NCBI GenBank assembly: GCA_930367215.1
Contig: OV884056.1
Span: forward strand, 54,064,308 to 54,128,307
DNA: 64,000 nucleotides
From: Pollenia angustigena
Taxonomy: Eukaryota; Arthropoda; Insecta; Diptera; Polleniidae
Reading direction: 5' to 3'
Shown: positions 44,109 through 55,878 of the stretch, piece by piece
Position numbering within the stretch: the first letter of the stretch is position 1
How the letters are laid out: every line of letters starts with the position of its first letter
The notes under the pieces: generated by a model
The model's database searches: none
What the model was told of the DNA's origin: nothing
Seen by the model: the letters and a program-made list of their open reading frames with translations, nothing else
Position numbers and translations under genes: made by a program

Positions 44109-44829
44109 ATGCTCTATTATTTAAAAGTATTGAATACGTCTCAATTTTTCCATAATTCATAAACTAAATATATTCTTGGAAACGCAAAACTTTAATTAGT
44201 ACTAAATTGTTTTTTTTTTTTTTTTTAATAAAACACACAATTTCAATTCTATGTTAATTAATTACAAACTGTCATATTCATAAAAAACCAAATTGGGTTT
44301 TTTTAATCTATTATAGGAAAAAAAATTATAGAAATTTAGTTTTAAATACGTTTGAAATCTAAATTATTTTTTATTGATACGCCAGTAAGACACTTAATTA
44401 AATTTAATTATATAATTTACATTAGTTAAAAAAAATTTTTTTAAAGCACTGAAAACCACAATCACAAAGAAAGTTAAATTTATTTACCCAACAAAATAGC
44501 GAAGGAAAAACGCATACTGGTTTCTTTTTATTTATATCTCTGAAAAATTAAAACACTCTGATCTGGTTTAAGTTTTAAAATAAACTAAACTTAAAAGATG
44601 AATAAACATCATTTTTATAATGCCGGTCATTCGATCGATTCGGAAAAAACCGATTATATTGCGAAAACTTGTCCGTCTATTTTAATTGTAGAATGTGTCA
44701 TTAAACACAAAAACAACAAGAAAGACTTAAATGCGAATTAAATTCACACAAATGATAATAAAACAACATAAATTCAAATTGTGAACTACGCGAGGCTGAG
44801 CGTTGTTATGAAGTTTGTTTGTCGTTTTT
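44109..44829 (+). repeat. Direct duplication, right copy
   Basis: See the left copy at 42973-43689. After this copy a poly-T run of about 20 follows. The short flank ATATTTAGGCAATTCACAAA occurs both before it (44052) and after it (45075), so the duplicated unit is about 1 kb there. Confidence 0.8.
44598..44741 (+). CDS. Conserved 47-codon ORF, right copy
   Basis: Identical to the frame at 43458-43601 except that one Asn codon (AAT) near the end is Lys (AAA). Same start, same stop. One difference in 144 bases, against scattered differences plus indels in the flanks, hints at (but does not prove) constraint. Confidence 0.3.
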   Translation: MNKHHFYNAGHSIDSEKTDYIAKTCPSILIVECVIKHKNNKKDLNAN

Positions 44830-45120
44830 TTTTTTTTTTTTTTTGCCTTTTACACCTCCAGTCTTTTATTTGTTTTGCTGTTACGCTTCGTCAGATATTT
44901 CTATACAAATTTCGAAGCTTTTTAAATTTCATTTTTTTTCGTTTTTTAATCTATTGTTTACTAACTGTCCTCTTTTAAAGTTTGAACACCAAAGTCGCGT
45001 TTTACAAAAAATTGATTTTACTAAAATCAGTTTTTTCACCAAAGATGGCTTTTTATATGAATATGTTAATATATTTAGGCAATTCACAAAATGTTCTATT
45101 GTGTCAAATTTGTTGTGTTT

Positions 45121-45606
45121 CCTATAATTTTATGACTGTCACAAAAATATTATCTTATATTTCAAATTAAAATATTATATTACAATACAAATTTGTTACC
45201 AAGTATTTTCAGTGTGATATTTTTTATCTGGTTTTTGTAAATAATTTTAAGCTTTGTTCACAATCAGAGCAACAATTTCGTTTTTTCTTCTACCTTTTTT
45301 CTTCCCAAGGTATTTCATATAGTTTCCTTTCTTTTTTCTAACAAAAATGTTACTGAAATTTTTTTAAAGTTGAGTCTACTTCAACTTCAGCAACAATTTG
45401 TGTGAAATTGTTTCTGACGTTTAAAACTGAAAAAGGATGTACTAGTTCCTAAAATATGGCTTAAATCGAAAAAAGGATGTAAGTCTAAATAAATTTTTTT
45501 TTAATAAAAATCGACTTATTCATGTAAAAAAAACTAAGAATGAAGTTTAAATAAACGTAAAATTGAGATTACTTGTATTTCCCTTTAAAAAAAATGTTTA
45601 TATTAA
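45121..45606. other. AT-rich, nothing recognised
   Basis: Contains a pair of AAAAAAGGATGTA words 50 bp apart (45429, 45467) and no credible frame. Confidence 0.4.
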
Positions 45607-46610
45607 TAGCGTTTGAGTACTTTTACAGTAAAATGCAGTAAATGAGTAAACTGAAAAATTTGCTCTCACAAAAAGCTATTGTCCAAAAAAGTACGCGAAC
45701 GCAAAATTTAAAAAAAGGGTGCGTTCGTAAATGCATCACTGCGCTGCATCAGTGATTTCAAATCGTTATATATTTATCAGTGAAGTAACTGTGGACCAAC
45801 AAATTGTGAAATACTCCACAAAAATAATAGTCATACAATAAAAAAAAATTATAATTAATTTTTTTTCGGTTTTAAAAAAGTTTGCTTTTCTGATGCAGCG
45901 CAGTGATGCATTTACGAACGCACCCAAATTCGTAAAATAAAGGCAACAGCTGCTGGCAAATAATTGAAGTGTTGAAAAATATTGACACTTTTGACTACTT
46001 AACTCGTTTTCTTATCGGTATTCTATAAAATAATTTTTATTACACGAACATTTTTGGAAAATACAAACAAACTATTTTATGTAATCTTTCATATTTGTTT
46101 GTTTTTTTATTTTATTTGATTTTACTAATTTGTAGCGGGTTAAATTTTTTAAAAGAACATGAATAATTTTTTTGCGATTGATTACTTAAGTACCCAAATA
46201 CTTCACACTTTTACAACTCTAAAAATTTAACATAACAAAAAAAATTTCAAAAGTTTGTATTTAGCCAAATAAATGCAAATTTAATTAATTAATAGTTATT
46301 CACTTTTTGTTTTGGTTTAATTTTTATTTCAACTTTTCTTTTATTTAACAATTTTTTCACAATTTGTATGCTTTTTGTTTGTTACTTTTGTTTGTTTACC
46401 TTTTGAAACATATGTTTTTTTGATTTACTAAATTTTACTGCAAAAATTTCTGCATTAAAAATTTGTAAATACTCAGACAAGAACTGTCGCTTTTCGTTCT
46501 CAATTTATGTTCTCATTTACTGCATTTTGTGTACTCGAACGCAATTTCGTAAAATGCAGTAAAGTTTAGTAAAAAATAGTAAAAATTTTTGTGTTCTCGA
46601 ACGCAACTAA
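45607..46610. mobile_element. TIR element of the GCGTTCGAG family
   Basis: Left GCGTTTGAGTACTTTTACAG, ATGCAGTAAATGAGTAAAC; right ends with GCATTTTGTGTACTCGAACG, CAATTTCG, TTTGTGTTCTCGAACGC. Reverse sister of 36800-37413, which lacks the insert at 45717-45925. Confidence 0.7.
45717..45925. mobile_element. 209-bp MITE with perfect 36-bp inverted ends
   Basis: GGGTGCGTTCGTAAATGCAT followed by CACTGCGCTGCATCAG at the left is repeated exactly inverted at the right. It sits in an A run; the sister element at 37300-37325 reads straight through the site. The duplication is AAA or longer but cannot be fixed in the A run. Perfect ends suggest recent movement. Confidence 0.82.
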
Positions 46611-47780
46611 TAACATAGCTGTAGCTTCTTAACCCTTTTTGCGCAAAATATGAAAAGTTTTTAAAATTTAACAAAAACAATACAAACTATTGTCCATTTT
46701 CTGTCCTTCGTCGAAAAACTTTTTGATTGAAATGTGAGAAATGAAACAATCGGCCATGCTCTTGAAATCGAAATCGGGTAAAATTGAAATAATAATAAAT
46801 AGGGAAAGCAAGAATTTTAAACTTTCAAAATTTGTTTTTATTTTGTATGTAAAAGCTAAGCAATGTGCGCGTTAATTTTTTAAATTGAGAAAATTTGGGT
46901 AAATAATGTCAAGACTCTCTAATGACTATACCTTGTTTTTTATACTAAGCCAATTACAAACAATGATATTTTTACTTTTACATTGGAAATTCATAGCACA
47001 AAAAGTGACGAATGAATCAAAACAATGTTTATAGAACTATAAAATTGTTGATATGAGGCAATCTATTTATATATTCGAGATATAAGCTCATGGATACAAC
47101 ATTTAAAAAGAGGGCACATTTATAATGTGGAATTGTAACTAGTAACTACTTACCTGACGACATATTAAAAGTTAAGGCCCAACTTTAATATGCATAATCT
47201 GGCTTAATCAACTGTGTAAAAAATGTAAACAATAGGTTTTTGACAGTGTCGAATACGTTTTTTTATAAATTCACCACCGCGGTCACCTTAAGGTGCTATC
47301 AGACGGGATGTATTTTACATATGTACTGTCACTTTTCTTACCCATATGTAATTCTGTATGTATGTCAAAATTTCCATTTTACATACGATTCATAATTTTT
47401 GCTATCACACCTGCTTATGTTTTTCCTTATGACATAACCTATACATAAATGTAAACAAAAGCTGACTTTTGTTTACGTTTCAAAACAAACCAGCTGTTTT
47501 ATTTATGTTTGCCACAGGAAAATAGAGCGGGTTCTAATCGAAAAAGTTACATATGTATTTCCACATGTATTTTACACACGATGTACATGATGTGTACAAC
47601 TTTTACGGCTGGCTTTTTGTTTTATTAAACTGTCATTTGCTTAAGTAAAGTGCGAAACTAATCACACATTCCGTACGGAATCAAATGTTTTGTGTCTTTT
47701 TTAATGCATTTGCGACGCTTTTTGTTAATTTTGACAGTAGTTTAAGCAAGCTCATGTATATTTTAGTTGGGCCTTTCCCC
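46611..47780. other. Intergenic with transposon fragments
   Basis: 46750-46800 carries CATGCTCTTGAAATCGAAAT, a member of the family at 14170 and 41213. 47635-47750 (TTTGCTTAAGTAAAGTGCG, ATTCCGTACGGAATC, TTTTGACAGTAGTTTAAGC) matches 10885-11010 in inverted orientation. No gene found. Confidence 0.5.
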
Positions 47781-48479
47781 GGGTCTCCACGTAGCAATAT
47801 TTATTGCGGAAAACGTCAAATTTGATTGCTCCATTAAATTTGCGACGTATAGACCGCAAATTGCTAGGAGTGGAAATCCATTGCGCAATGATTGCTCTTC
47901 TGATTGCTTCAGCAATTATTGCTTAGCAATCTGCTGTCAAATCAGTTGTAATTTATCTGACATTTCATTTTGTTGTTTATTTATTAGTGTGTTTATTTAT
48001 TAAAAAATCAATCAAGAAAAAGCCGTCAAGTGAAAAAATACTTCAACAAAATACAGAAAAAGTTTTTATATATTATATTTTTAAATAAACGTCAATATCA
48101 ACAAAAGCAAACGACGAATTTGTTTTTTTGTATATTTTTATTTTTCAATAGAACAATACAAGTTTTAGGTTTTTTTTCATACGCAAATAAACAAAAAAGT
48201 AATGCAAAACACAGCTACGACAATTACAATTAATTATTTTATTAATTTAAAAAAGAAAATTTAACAACCACTTTAAAACACAACATAAAACATTTGTTAT
48301 AAATACAGCCACAAAACTTTATACAACTACTCGCGGTGAAAATTGCAAATTTATAGCAAAGCAATTTCAAGTGTTCTCCAGCAATATAATCACCAATTAT
48401 TGCTCCATTGTTCTGTCATTGTTCTGCGGACGTTATTGCTTATACATACTTAGCAATAAAAATTGGTACGTGGAGACCC
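47781..48479. mobile_element. 0.7-kb TIR element with GGGTCTCCACGTA ends
   Basis: GGGTCTCCACGTAGCAATAT and, inverted, GGGTCTCCACGTACCAATTT. Subterminal GCAAT/ATTGC words are dense on both sides (47820-47940 and 48360-48470). Target duplication not resolved. No transposase frame. Confidence 0.75.
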
Positions 48480-48497
48480 AGCGTTTAGCTATGCTAA

Positions 48498-48762
48498 GTG
48501 CTGGTTCACACAGGTCAAGTTTACTTGAACAGTTTTATTTCAATTTTCTTTTGAACTTGCGTTCACGTTCATGCACAAAATTAATTTTTGTTTTCTTTTC
48601 CTTCAACTTTGTAGCTTTTTATTATATTACGGATGAAAAAAGAAAAGAAATATACAAAACTGACTGATACGGTCAAGTATGTACCCGTTTCCATTCTCTT
48701 TACCCCTCTCTCCAAAAAGCTCAAGACTTGAAGAGTCAAACTTGACCTGTGTGAACCAGCAC
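48498..48762. mobile_element. Harbinger-like MITE, TAA target duplication
   Basis: Ends GTGCTGGTTCACACAGGTCA and its complement, flanked by TAA (48495-48497, 48763-48765). Its left part is longer than that of the 100-bp relative at 37657-37756. It lies 18 bp from the element at 47781-48479. Confidence 0.82.
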
Positions 48763-48765
48763 TAA

Positions 48766-49737
48766 GTAATTTTTAAAAGTGTATTCTAAATGCAACTCTT
48801 CTTGTCAACATCAACAAAATCAGCTGGGCAGCTATTGTGAATTTTTTGAGAAACATTTGATTCTTATCAGTAAATTAATGTTTACAACTTTAAAACGACC
48901 GCGAGGCGAGGAAAAGCAAAAAATTTCACTTTTTTGACGTAACTTGTTTTGAATATTAACAAAAATTGGCTTGTTAAAAAAATAACCTGTTTTAAAACTA
49001 CTGATTTAAAAAACTTTGAATTTATCAATGAAAGGGTAGAGTAGAGTCTGTGGAATTTGCCTACAAGAAAACTTTAAAGTAGAAGATGATGTTATGATAA
49101 GCCTTTATTGGCTTATTTTTTAATCGCAAATATGATGTGATTGTCAATTTAAACATTTTGTTTTTAAATAAAATGAAGAGCATAAGAAATTAAACAAAAA
49201 GAAAGTAGCTATTAAAGATAAAAACAAAAAAAAATTGTGAGACTTGTGGTGGACAACAAATTGGTTTTTGTTTAATGCAATTGAATTCAGTCTTTAAACA
49301 GGTGGTTATAGTGAAGGTAATATCGACTTGATTAGCGGTTAGACATTTACTTTTGGGTATGCATTTGAAAAAATAAATTTTTATGGTTTTAAGTGTATTA
49401 AAAACAGAAATAAACCATTTGCTTTAACACTTGAGTAATTGCAAACAATACAACATCAATAGCAACAAATTATCATTTCTAGCGAAATACAAAAAAAACT
49501 TTCTATATGCACTTGGAATAAATTGCAATTTATGCCAACTTTTGGGGTAAGTATTAATATTTAAAGCCAATTTATGTCTACATATATTTATATATAAGTA
49601 TATACTACAGTTGAGCCTGCTTTAACAACCATCTTCGATGTACATACATATATAAAAATAAGTCAAATTGTGTTGGTAATTGATGTTCTGTTAAAGCGAA
49701 ATCTCACTTTAAAATTGACGTCAATGCGTATATTTTT
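48766..49737. other. Intergenic, nothing recognised
   Basis: AT-rich sequence without a credible reading frame or repeat end. Confidence 0.4.
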
Positions 49738-49990
49738 AAGTACATATCGCTCATTTGCTGCAAGACCGGCATAACTCAAAAAAATCCATTTCGAGATAAA
49801 CCCATTTAAAGTTTTTGATTTGTTCGAACTACATACTTAGAAAAACTGGGAAAGTATAAAAGATATAAAGATGCATTTAATACACAATATAAAGAAAACC
49901 AAAGCGAACAATTCTGCATCTCTAACTCCAAAATTTCATTTTTTGAGTTATGCCGGTCTTGCAGCAAATGAGCGATATGTACATACATAT
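49738..49990. repeat. Palindromic element
   Basis: GTACATATCGCTCATTTGCT, GCAAGACCGGCATAACTCAA at the left recurs inverted at 49935-49985. Related end words are at 23431. The two overlapping frames inside are shadows of the palindrome. Confidence 0.7.
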
Positions 49991-51179
49991 ATACGGTCTT
50001 CTTATATGCATTTATGAGTTCAGGTATTTAAATGAACATATTTTTTTATCCGTGCATGGTGTATATGGGGAAATATTTAGAATTCTACGCCCAAACGGTG
50101 GAATTGATGTCATTGAAATTTGGGATCAAGATAGAATATTCTGGCGCAGTTATTAAAAGCTATTTTTTTGGGTTAAGAAACTGGAATCTACTTTTCTTTG
50201 AGTAAGCATTCTTTCTAAATCAAAAATCTAAAGACTAAAATTTTTTTTTTTTTTTTTACTCAAACCCGTGTTTTAAAATCCCTTTTTTGAAAAATAATTT
50301 TAAAAATGGAGGGTGATCCCAACATAATCCATCAAAATCAACAACAAGACACAAGAATTTTTAAAATGGAAATGTAGACGAGAATATATTTTAAACCCAG
50401 AGCATTCCTAATTTTACGCCCACTTCAACAATATTTATAACCATGAACTGTGGTTAATTAAAATATTTCAATTAAGAATTAAGGTCAAGATTTCATACAG
50501 CTTTTAGTTACAGTTTCAAAAAATTATATTTGTACACCAAATTTTTTGTTTTCTTCTCAGAAATCGGAAGACATGAAAACGAGTAAACTTCCTCCAAAGG
50601 ATTTAAAAAAAATACATTGCACATTAAAATCTCTAATCACTTTTGCTTTCTCGCCAACAACGGACTTTCCAATTAAATGTTAACATTAATCAACTTTTTG
50701 AAAAAAGTTAAATTAGCCTATAGAATTATAAAAATTAATAAAAACCAGTATTTAAATTTTATTTATTTTCAAAATTTTTTATTTTTTCGAATTTATTCTA
50801 TGAGCTAAATTTCAGTTATGTATTTTATAAAGTAACCTACGAAAAGGAAAAACATAATTCCCAGTTTCTATTTAATATAAATTATTTGTAAAGAAAGCAA
50901 AACAAAATGTTTAATTTTTATTTGTTTGTTGGGTATGAGTGATTAACTGGCAAACAACCTATAATAATATCATAAAATGGGTACAAAGCTGAAAACCGAT
51001 ATAACTCAGGAACGTTAAGAACAAATACAAGAATTGTTTTATTCTAAATTATTTAGAATCAATTGGTCTTTCAAACTGCATTGTTAGTTATTTAATTTTC
51101 ATAAAAAAGTTGTAAAAGTTATTAAGCGTTATTTACAAAATTTATGAAAAAATTACCAAGTACTGTTATGTAGGGTACC
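49991..51179. other. Intergenic, nothing recognised
   Basis: A 68-codon frame at 49950-50156 overlaps the palindrome and shows no family feature. 50790-50835 (CGAATTTATTCTATGAGCTAAATTTC) matches, inverted, the ends of 15633-15760 and 43905-44045, a dispersed repeat. Confidence 0.4.
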
Positions 51180-51377
51180 TTAATCAGCAAACTCAAAAAA
51201 GGCCGGCAAACCCGATTCGTGACAAATATCGACTTGTGCGAAATTTAAAAAATTTTTGACCCTATAAGTTTTTAAATTATGCTTTAGCCCAAAAAAAACA
51301 CACTTCCGTACATATTCATTCAATAATGGTTTAACATTAACAATAAAATTATCATATTTACAAGTGATGTTACGCAT
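51180..51377 (-). other. Short coding-like frame, possibly a gene fragment
   Basis: 65 codons; its last third (VKNFLNFAQVDICHESGLPA then FFEFAD) is loosely like the block in Rad9-type checkpoint clamp proteins where a hydrophobic strand is followed by Gly-x-Pro. The likeness is short and could be chance. Upstream the frame stays open to an acceptor-like TTCAG at about 51432. No partner exons found. Confidence 0.2.
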
Positions 51378-51732
51378 ATCAATTTTTAGTATTCGCGAAT
51401 ACGAACATACAATTCGAAACTTAGCGACACTGAATATATCGAATTAATTGAAAAAATCTCCCGTTTGCGTCGATAACAATAAATTCTAAATGAAAACAGC
51501 CATACACTACCAAACGTATTTAACATTATTAAGACATTCCGATGGCTAAGTAAATTTGAAATTACATATCAAAATCGCACCTGAATGCTCAAGTGTTCAC
51601 TGAAGTATATTAAGGCTTTAAATAAATCCAATTATTCTACAAGGTGAGAGATTGTATACTTTGGTTGAAGTCATCATTTACTTACATACTTTCCCATTTG
51701 GTTTTTCTCAATCTATTTGCGCTTTTACTTAC

Positions 51733-52078
51733 TAATTAAGTGTTGTTCGAGAGACATTATTTTAATGTCAGTGATTTTTAACATGTTTAATTTAGGGTTT
51801 TTCTTTATTTTTTCACAGTGCTTAATAATGCATATTAAGTTTATCTGCCCACCTTTAATAATTGTATTATAAGCAGAATGAAAATATCTCTGAGTTTCTC
51901 CACATTTCTCATGCATTTCAGTTATATTTTCCAATTTATTGCCTATAAATGATATCATTTGTTCTGTTTTGATATTTAATTGACCCATACAAGTCGGCGA
52001 TAATTTTCTTACGATAGTTGGACAATTAAAATTAACTTCAGTAATTTCATAAATTCTTTTTGTGGCGGTACAATACTT
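51733..52078 (-). other. Candidate exon of an unrecognised protein
   Basis: An open stretch of 115 codons bounded on the minus strand by an acceptor-like ATATTAG (before 52078) and a strong donor GTAAGT (51732-51727); if unspliced it stops at 51725. It encodes RIYEITEVNFNCPTIVRKLS and a helical run ENITEMHEKCGETQRYFHSA with five cysteines. Composition is protein-like. I do not recognise the family and see no convincing neighbours in phase. Confidence 0.35.
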
Positions 52079-52089
52079 CTAATATTTTT

Positions 52090-53426
52090 TACTTTACTTT
52101 AAGGAAAATTTATTTTGCGTTAATTAAAAATATATATTTTTTGTTTAATTTTTAGCATTTTCTTACACAAAAAACCCAATTTTTTTTAACGTATTAACAA
52201 AATATTCGCTAGAATTTGGCGTATGCGAATAGGAACTCAATGTCATGAAATAGATGAATTCGAATATTCATAACATCGCTTATCCATGTTTTCAGTAACT
52301 TCATACAGCACACACACAATTACAATTATTCTTCAATAAAAACAACCCAGCAACGGACACACAGATATCCAGTGGATGCCATAACAAATTTTTTGTTGAT
52401 TTTGTAATATGTAGTTTGCGTTTTTATGTTGTTATTAATACTGCCTTAAAACAGCAGCAGAAATAATGGCAGCGCCAGTACTTGGCTGAAACTCTTATTT
52501 GCATTTACACTGGTAGCTCACGTACCACATATACTGGCGGGCTTGTTTAAATAATTTCTTTTTTAATTTTAGCCTAGCACAAGCTTGTCGTTTTGTGTGT
52601 GTTTGTTTTTTGGAAAAAAAACCATTGAAGTCATTTATCCGATGTTAGTATTTTGCTTAAATTATAGTTTTGGCTTTTAAATTATTATCGAAAGCGTAAG
52701 GTGTGAATGTCAAAATAGTTATCTTATGTAGGTAGGTAGGTATTTAAGCCCAAAAGAAAACTGATTGTGTGTGTTGTTTTTATTTATAAATAGACTCTTT
52801 AAAAAGGTACCTACTTAAAATACTACTTATAACATAAATCATTATTTACGAACATGCATATTTACTTTAAAAAATCTATGTATACAAAGTTATGTATTTA
52901 CATTTAATTTTTTGTATTGTGTAAAAAGAAAATAAATAAAAAACAGGTACCTATTAAATTTAACCTAAAATTGGACCAAATAATTAATTTATTTATGTGT
53001 TATTTTTTAGTTTTTCTTATCCAAATAAATGTCAGAACTTACGAATTACTTAAATGGATTTAAATGAAACCAAATTTTTATAGTGTATAAAATATATTAG
53101 GAATCAGGGACCAAATAGGTATGACATTTATTTTAAAATTTTCAAACAAAAAAAAACATAGAAGTAAATGTCGTTAATAAAACTGATTCAAGTATGTTTA
53201 ACATATTTATCCCTATGAACAAGCATATGATAAAATATATTTCTTTTTAAAACTTTGTCTTTTTTTTTGAGTAAGATGAAAACTAATTTTTTGATATTTA
53301 TTTTTTCAAGCAAACCAAAAAAGTTATTTTCTAAAGAAATGTACCTGTTATAATAATGAGGGTGACTTTAAATATTTATTTTAATGTGCATATTAGAAAT
53401 CCCCATAATAATCAAACATTCAAGAA
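52090..53426. other. Intergenic, nothing recognised
   Basis: No frame above 60 codons and no repeat ends that I can pair. TAGGTAGGTAGGT at 52728 is a short microsatellite. Confidence 0.4.
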
Positions 53427-53573
53427 ATGTACTGCCTGTTTTTAGAAAATTTAAAAAAATGAGTGAGAAATTATTTGGAAAACCAAAATAAAAAACGAAA
53501 ATTTGTTTTTGTTTTTCATATAATTTCTCACTCACTCACTTGTTTTAGTTTTCTAAAAACAGGCAGTACATTT
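53427..53573. repeat. Palindromic MITE-like element
   Basis: ATGTACTGCCTGTTTTTAGA at left and its exact complement at right, with ATGAGTGAGAAATTAT words inside inverted. Confidence 0.7.
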
Positions 53574-53679
53574 TTTTGGCAAAGAAGCTAGCTTTCCTTC
53601 AACAATAAATCTCAATGTATTTGTCAAATATGAAAAATTGGAAACTTAGCACGTTATACAGAAATTAATTTTATTTTTG

Positions 53680-53890
53680 TTCGAAAATATAACAAAAAAA
53701 AAAAACTGTTATTTTGCTCGAAAAAATAAAACGCAAAAAATAACTGTTATTTTTGCTCGAAAATATAAAAATCAAAAACTAACTGTTATTTTTGCTCGAA
53801 AATATAATAATCAAAAAATATCTGCTCTTTTTTCTGAAAAAAAGAAAATAAATATCAAAAAATATCAATTATTTTCGCTGAAAAAATTTA
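53680..53890 (+). repeat. ~47-bp minisatellite, four to five copies
   Basis: CTGTTATTTTTGCTCGAAAA plus an AT spacer repeats at about 53706, 53744, 53782 and, degenerate, 53822 and 53868. The 72-codon frame here is produced by the repeat. Confidence 0.75.
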
Positions 53891-55312
53891 AATAAAAAAC
53901 AAGTTAGAGTGCTATATTCGGCTGTGCCGAATCTTTGATACCCTCCACCGACAGTTCGAATGTTTAAGGAGTAATATCTGTATGATGTTATTATTATCTT
54001 AAACTGTGACGATTTGTTATTAATTGTGGATTTAGGCGACTAAACTGTTTTCCGGTAGTAGGGTTTGTATGGGGCCTAAGGTAAATTATGGACCGATCTT
54101 CACGAAATTTCACAGTCTTTTTCCCAGTTCTATAAAACTTTGACGTACCAAATTTTGTTATGATAGCATTATTTTTTACGGATTTAGGCGTACTAAACTG
54201 TTTTCCGGGAGTAGGGTTTATGTGGGGCCCAGGGTAAATTATGGACCGATCTTCACGAAATTACACAGTTTTATTTCTTGTCCTATAAAACTTTGATGTA
54301 CCAAATTTTGTTATGATAGCATTATTTTTTACGGATTTAGGCGTACTAAACTGTTTTCCGGGAGTAAGGTTTATATGGGGCCCAGGGTAAGTTATGGACC
54401 GATCTTCACGAAATAACACAATTTTATTTCTTGTCCAATAAAACTTTGATGTACCAAATTTTGTTATGATAGCATTATTTTTTACGTTTTTAGGCGTACT
54501 AAGTTGTTTTCCGGGAGTAAAGTTTATATGGGGCCTATGGTAAATTATGAACCAATCTTCACGAAAATTCAAAGATTTATTTTTAGTTCTATAAAACTTT
54601 GATGTACCAAATTTTGTTATGATAGCATTATTTTTTACGTTTTTAGGCGTACTAAGTTGTTTTCGGAAGTAGGTTTTATATGGGGCCTATGGTAAATTAT
54701 GGACCGATCTTCACGAAACTTAACAGTTTAATTTCTAGTCCTATGTAACTGTGACTTGCCAAAATTTGTAATGATATCATTGTTAGTTAGGGTTTTAGGC
54801 TTAATATACTGATTTCCGGGAGTAGGGCTTATATGGGGCCTAGGGTAAATTATTGACGAATCTTCACGAAATTTCACAGCGTGATTTCCAGTTGAATAAA
54901 ACGAATTGTTGCGAAATCTTATATTATTCTGTGCATTTTTCCACCATTTATGTTAGTTTTTGTAACAAAATTATCAATTTTTTTTAGGTGGTGGTTCCAC
55001 ATTTTGATTCATAGCTCAGATCCTATTAAACCGATTTTGCTGAATTTCAATCCCAAACTGCTTAGGATAACTACAAGCAATTTGACACCAAGTTTGTTGA
55101 TTTATTTTGAGTTTTTCGAAAGTGAGCGTGTTTTCAACAGACGGACAGACGGACAGACGGACAGACAGACGGACATGGCTAAATCGACTTAAAATTACTC
55201 AAGGACCCAGAATATATATACTTTATAGGGTCTGAGATGAATAGTAAAAAAGTTTCACACGGAATGACAAACTGAATATACCCTCTTCACAACTAATTGT
55301 GGTGGAGGGTAT
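53890..55312 (+). repeat. Dispersed repeat family A, uninterrupted copy
   Basis: Starts ACAAGTTAGAGTGCTATATT, CGGCTGTGCCGAATC, ACCCTCCACC; a tandem array (54015-54900) of six units of about 153 bp, each with GACCGATCTTCACGAAAT, ACTTTGATGTACCAAATTTT and ACTGTTTTCCGGGAGTA; then the once-present GTTTTCAAC site, ACGGACAGACGGACAGACGG, CCAGAATATATATACTTTAT, and the ACCCTC...GAGGGT hairpin. It serves as reference for the interrupted copy at 6848-11370. Confidence 0.8.
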
Positions 55313-55878
55313 AACAAGTTAGAAAGTATAGTCGGTCAAGCCCGACCATATGATACCCTACACCACAGTATTTAAAAACACATCATGCTTATGTGTCCAT
55401 GTAAATATGGATTTATCTATGCTTATAAACTTCATGAAAATCGGTTTGAAAGCTTGTGAGGGGCAGAAACTGCCCCCTGCCTCCCCTTGTGTTCCTATTT
55501 TGTAAAAACTGTATAGCTAATGTGTCCATATAGATATGTTTCTATCTATGTTTTAAATTGCATTAAAATCGGTTTGATAGTTTCTGAGAGGAAGAAATTT
55601 CCCCCTATCTTCCCTCGTGGTCCTACGATTCGGCCCATTGTGCCAATAAGAACCTATGACCCAAATTTTATCAAATTATTTCCAAAATTGCGACCTGTAC
55701 TTTGCGCACAAGGTTAAATGGACAGCCAGCCAGCCTGCCAGCCAGCCGGACGGACATCGTTAGTTCGACTGAGTAGATCGGTATACTTTAAGGTGGGTCT
55801 AGGACCAATATTTTATTGCGTTACACACATCAGCACAAATGCATAATACCCTCTCCACTATTGTGGTGTGGGTATAAT
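55313..55878 (+). repeat. Dispersed repeat family B, complete copy abutting family A
   Basis: Starts ACAAGTTAGAAAGTATAGTC; two roughly 120-bp direct subunits (AAATCGGTTTGAAAGCTTG and AAATCGGTTTGATAGTTTC); GGACAGCCAGCCAGCCTGCC, CGGACGGACATCGTTAG, AAGGTGGGTCTAGGACCAAT; ends with the ATAATACCCTC...TGTGGTGTGGGTATAA hairpin. The left end touches the right end of family A. Confidence 0.75.

Noticed and set aside
42973..44829. The 0.72-kb direct repeats as LTRs of a small retrotransposon
   Set aside because: No TG...CA ends, no primer-binding site or polypurine tract, and only about 420 bp in between without gag/pol.
44781..45170. Three overlapping frames rich in Phe and Leu
   Set aside because: They follow a 20-base T run and are low complexity.
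53677..53895. A 72-aa protein with repeated FARKYKNQK-like units
   Set aside because: It is the translation of a 47-bp minisatellite; no start context or conservation.
54261..54572. A 103-aa frame (and its counterpart at 9862-10227)
   Set aside because: Both are frames through the 153-bp tandem unit of family A, open by chance in opposite copies.
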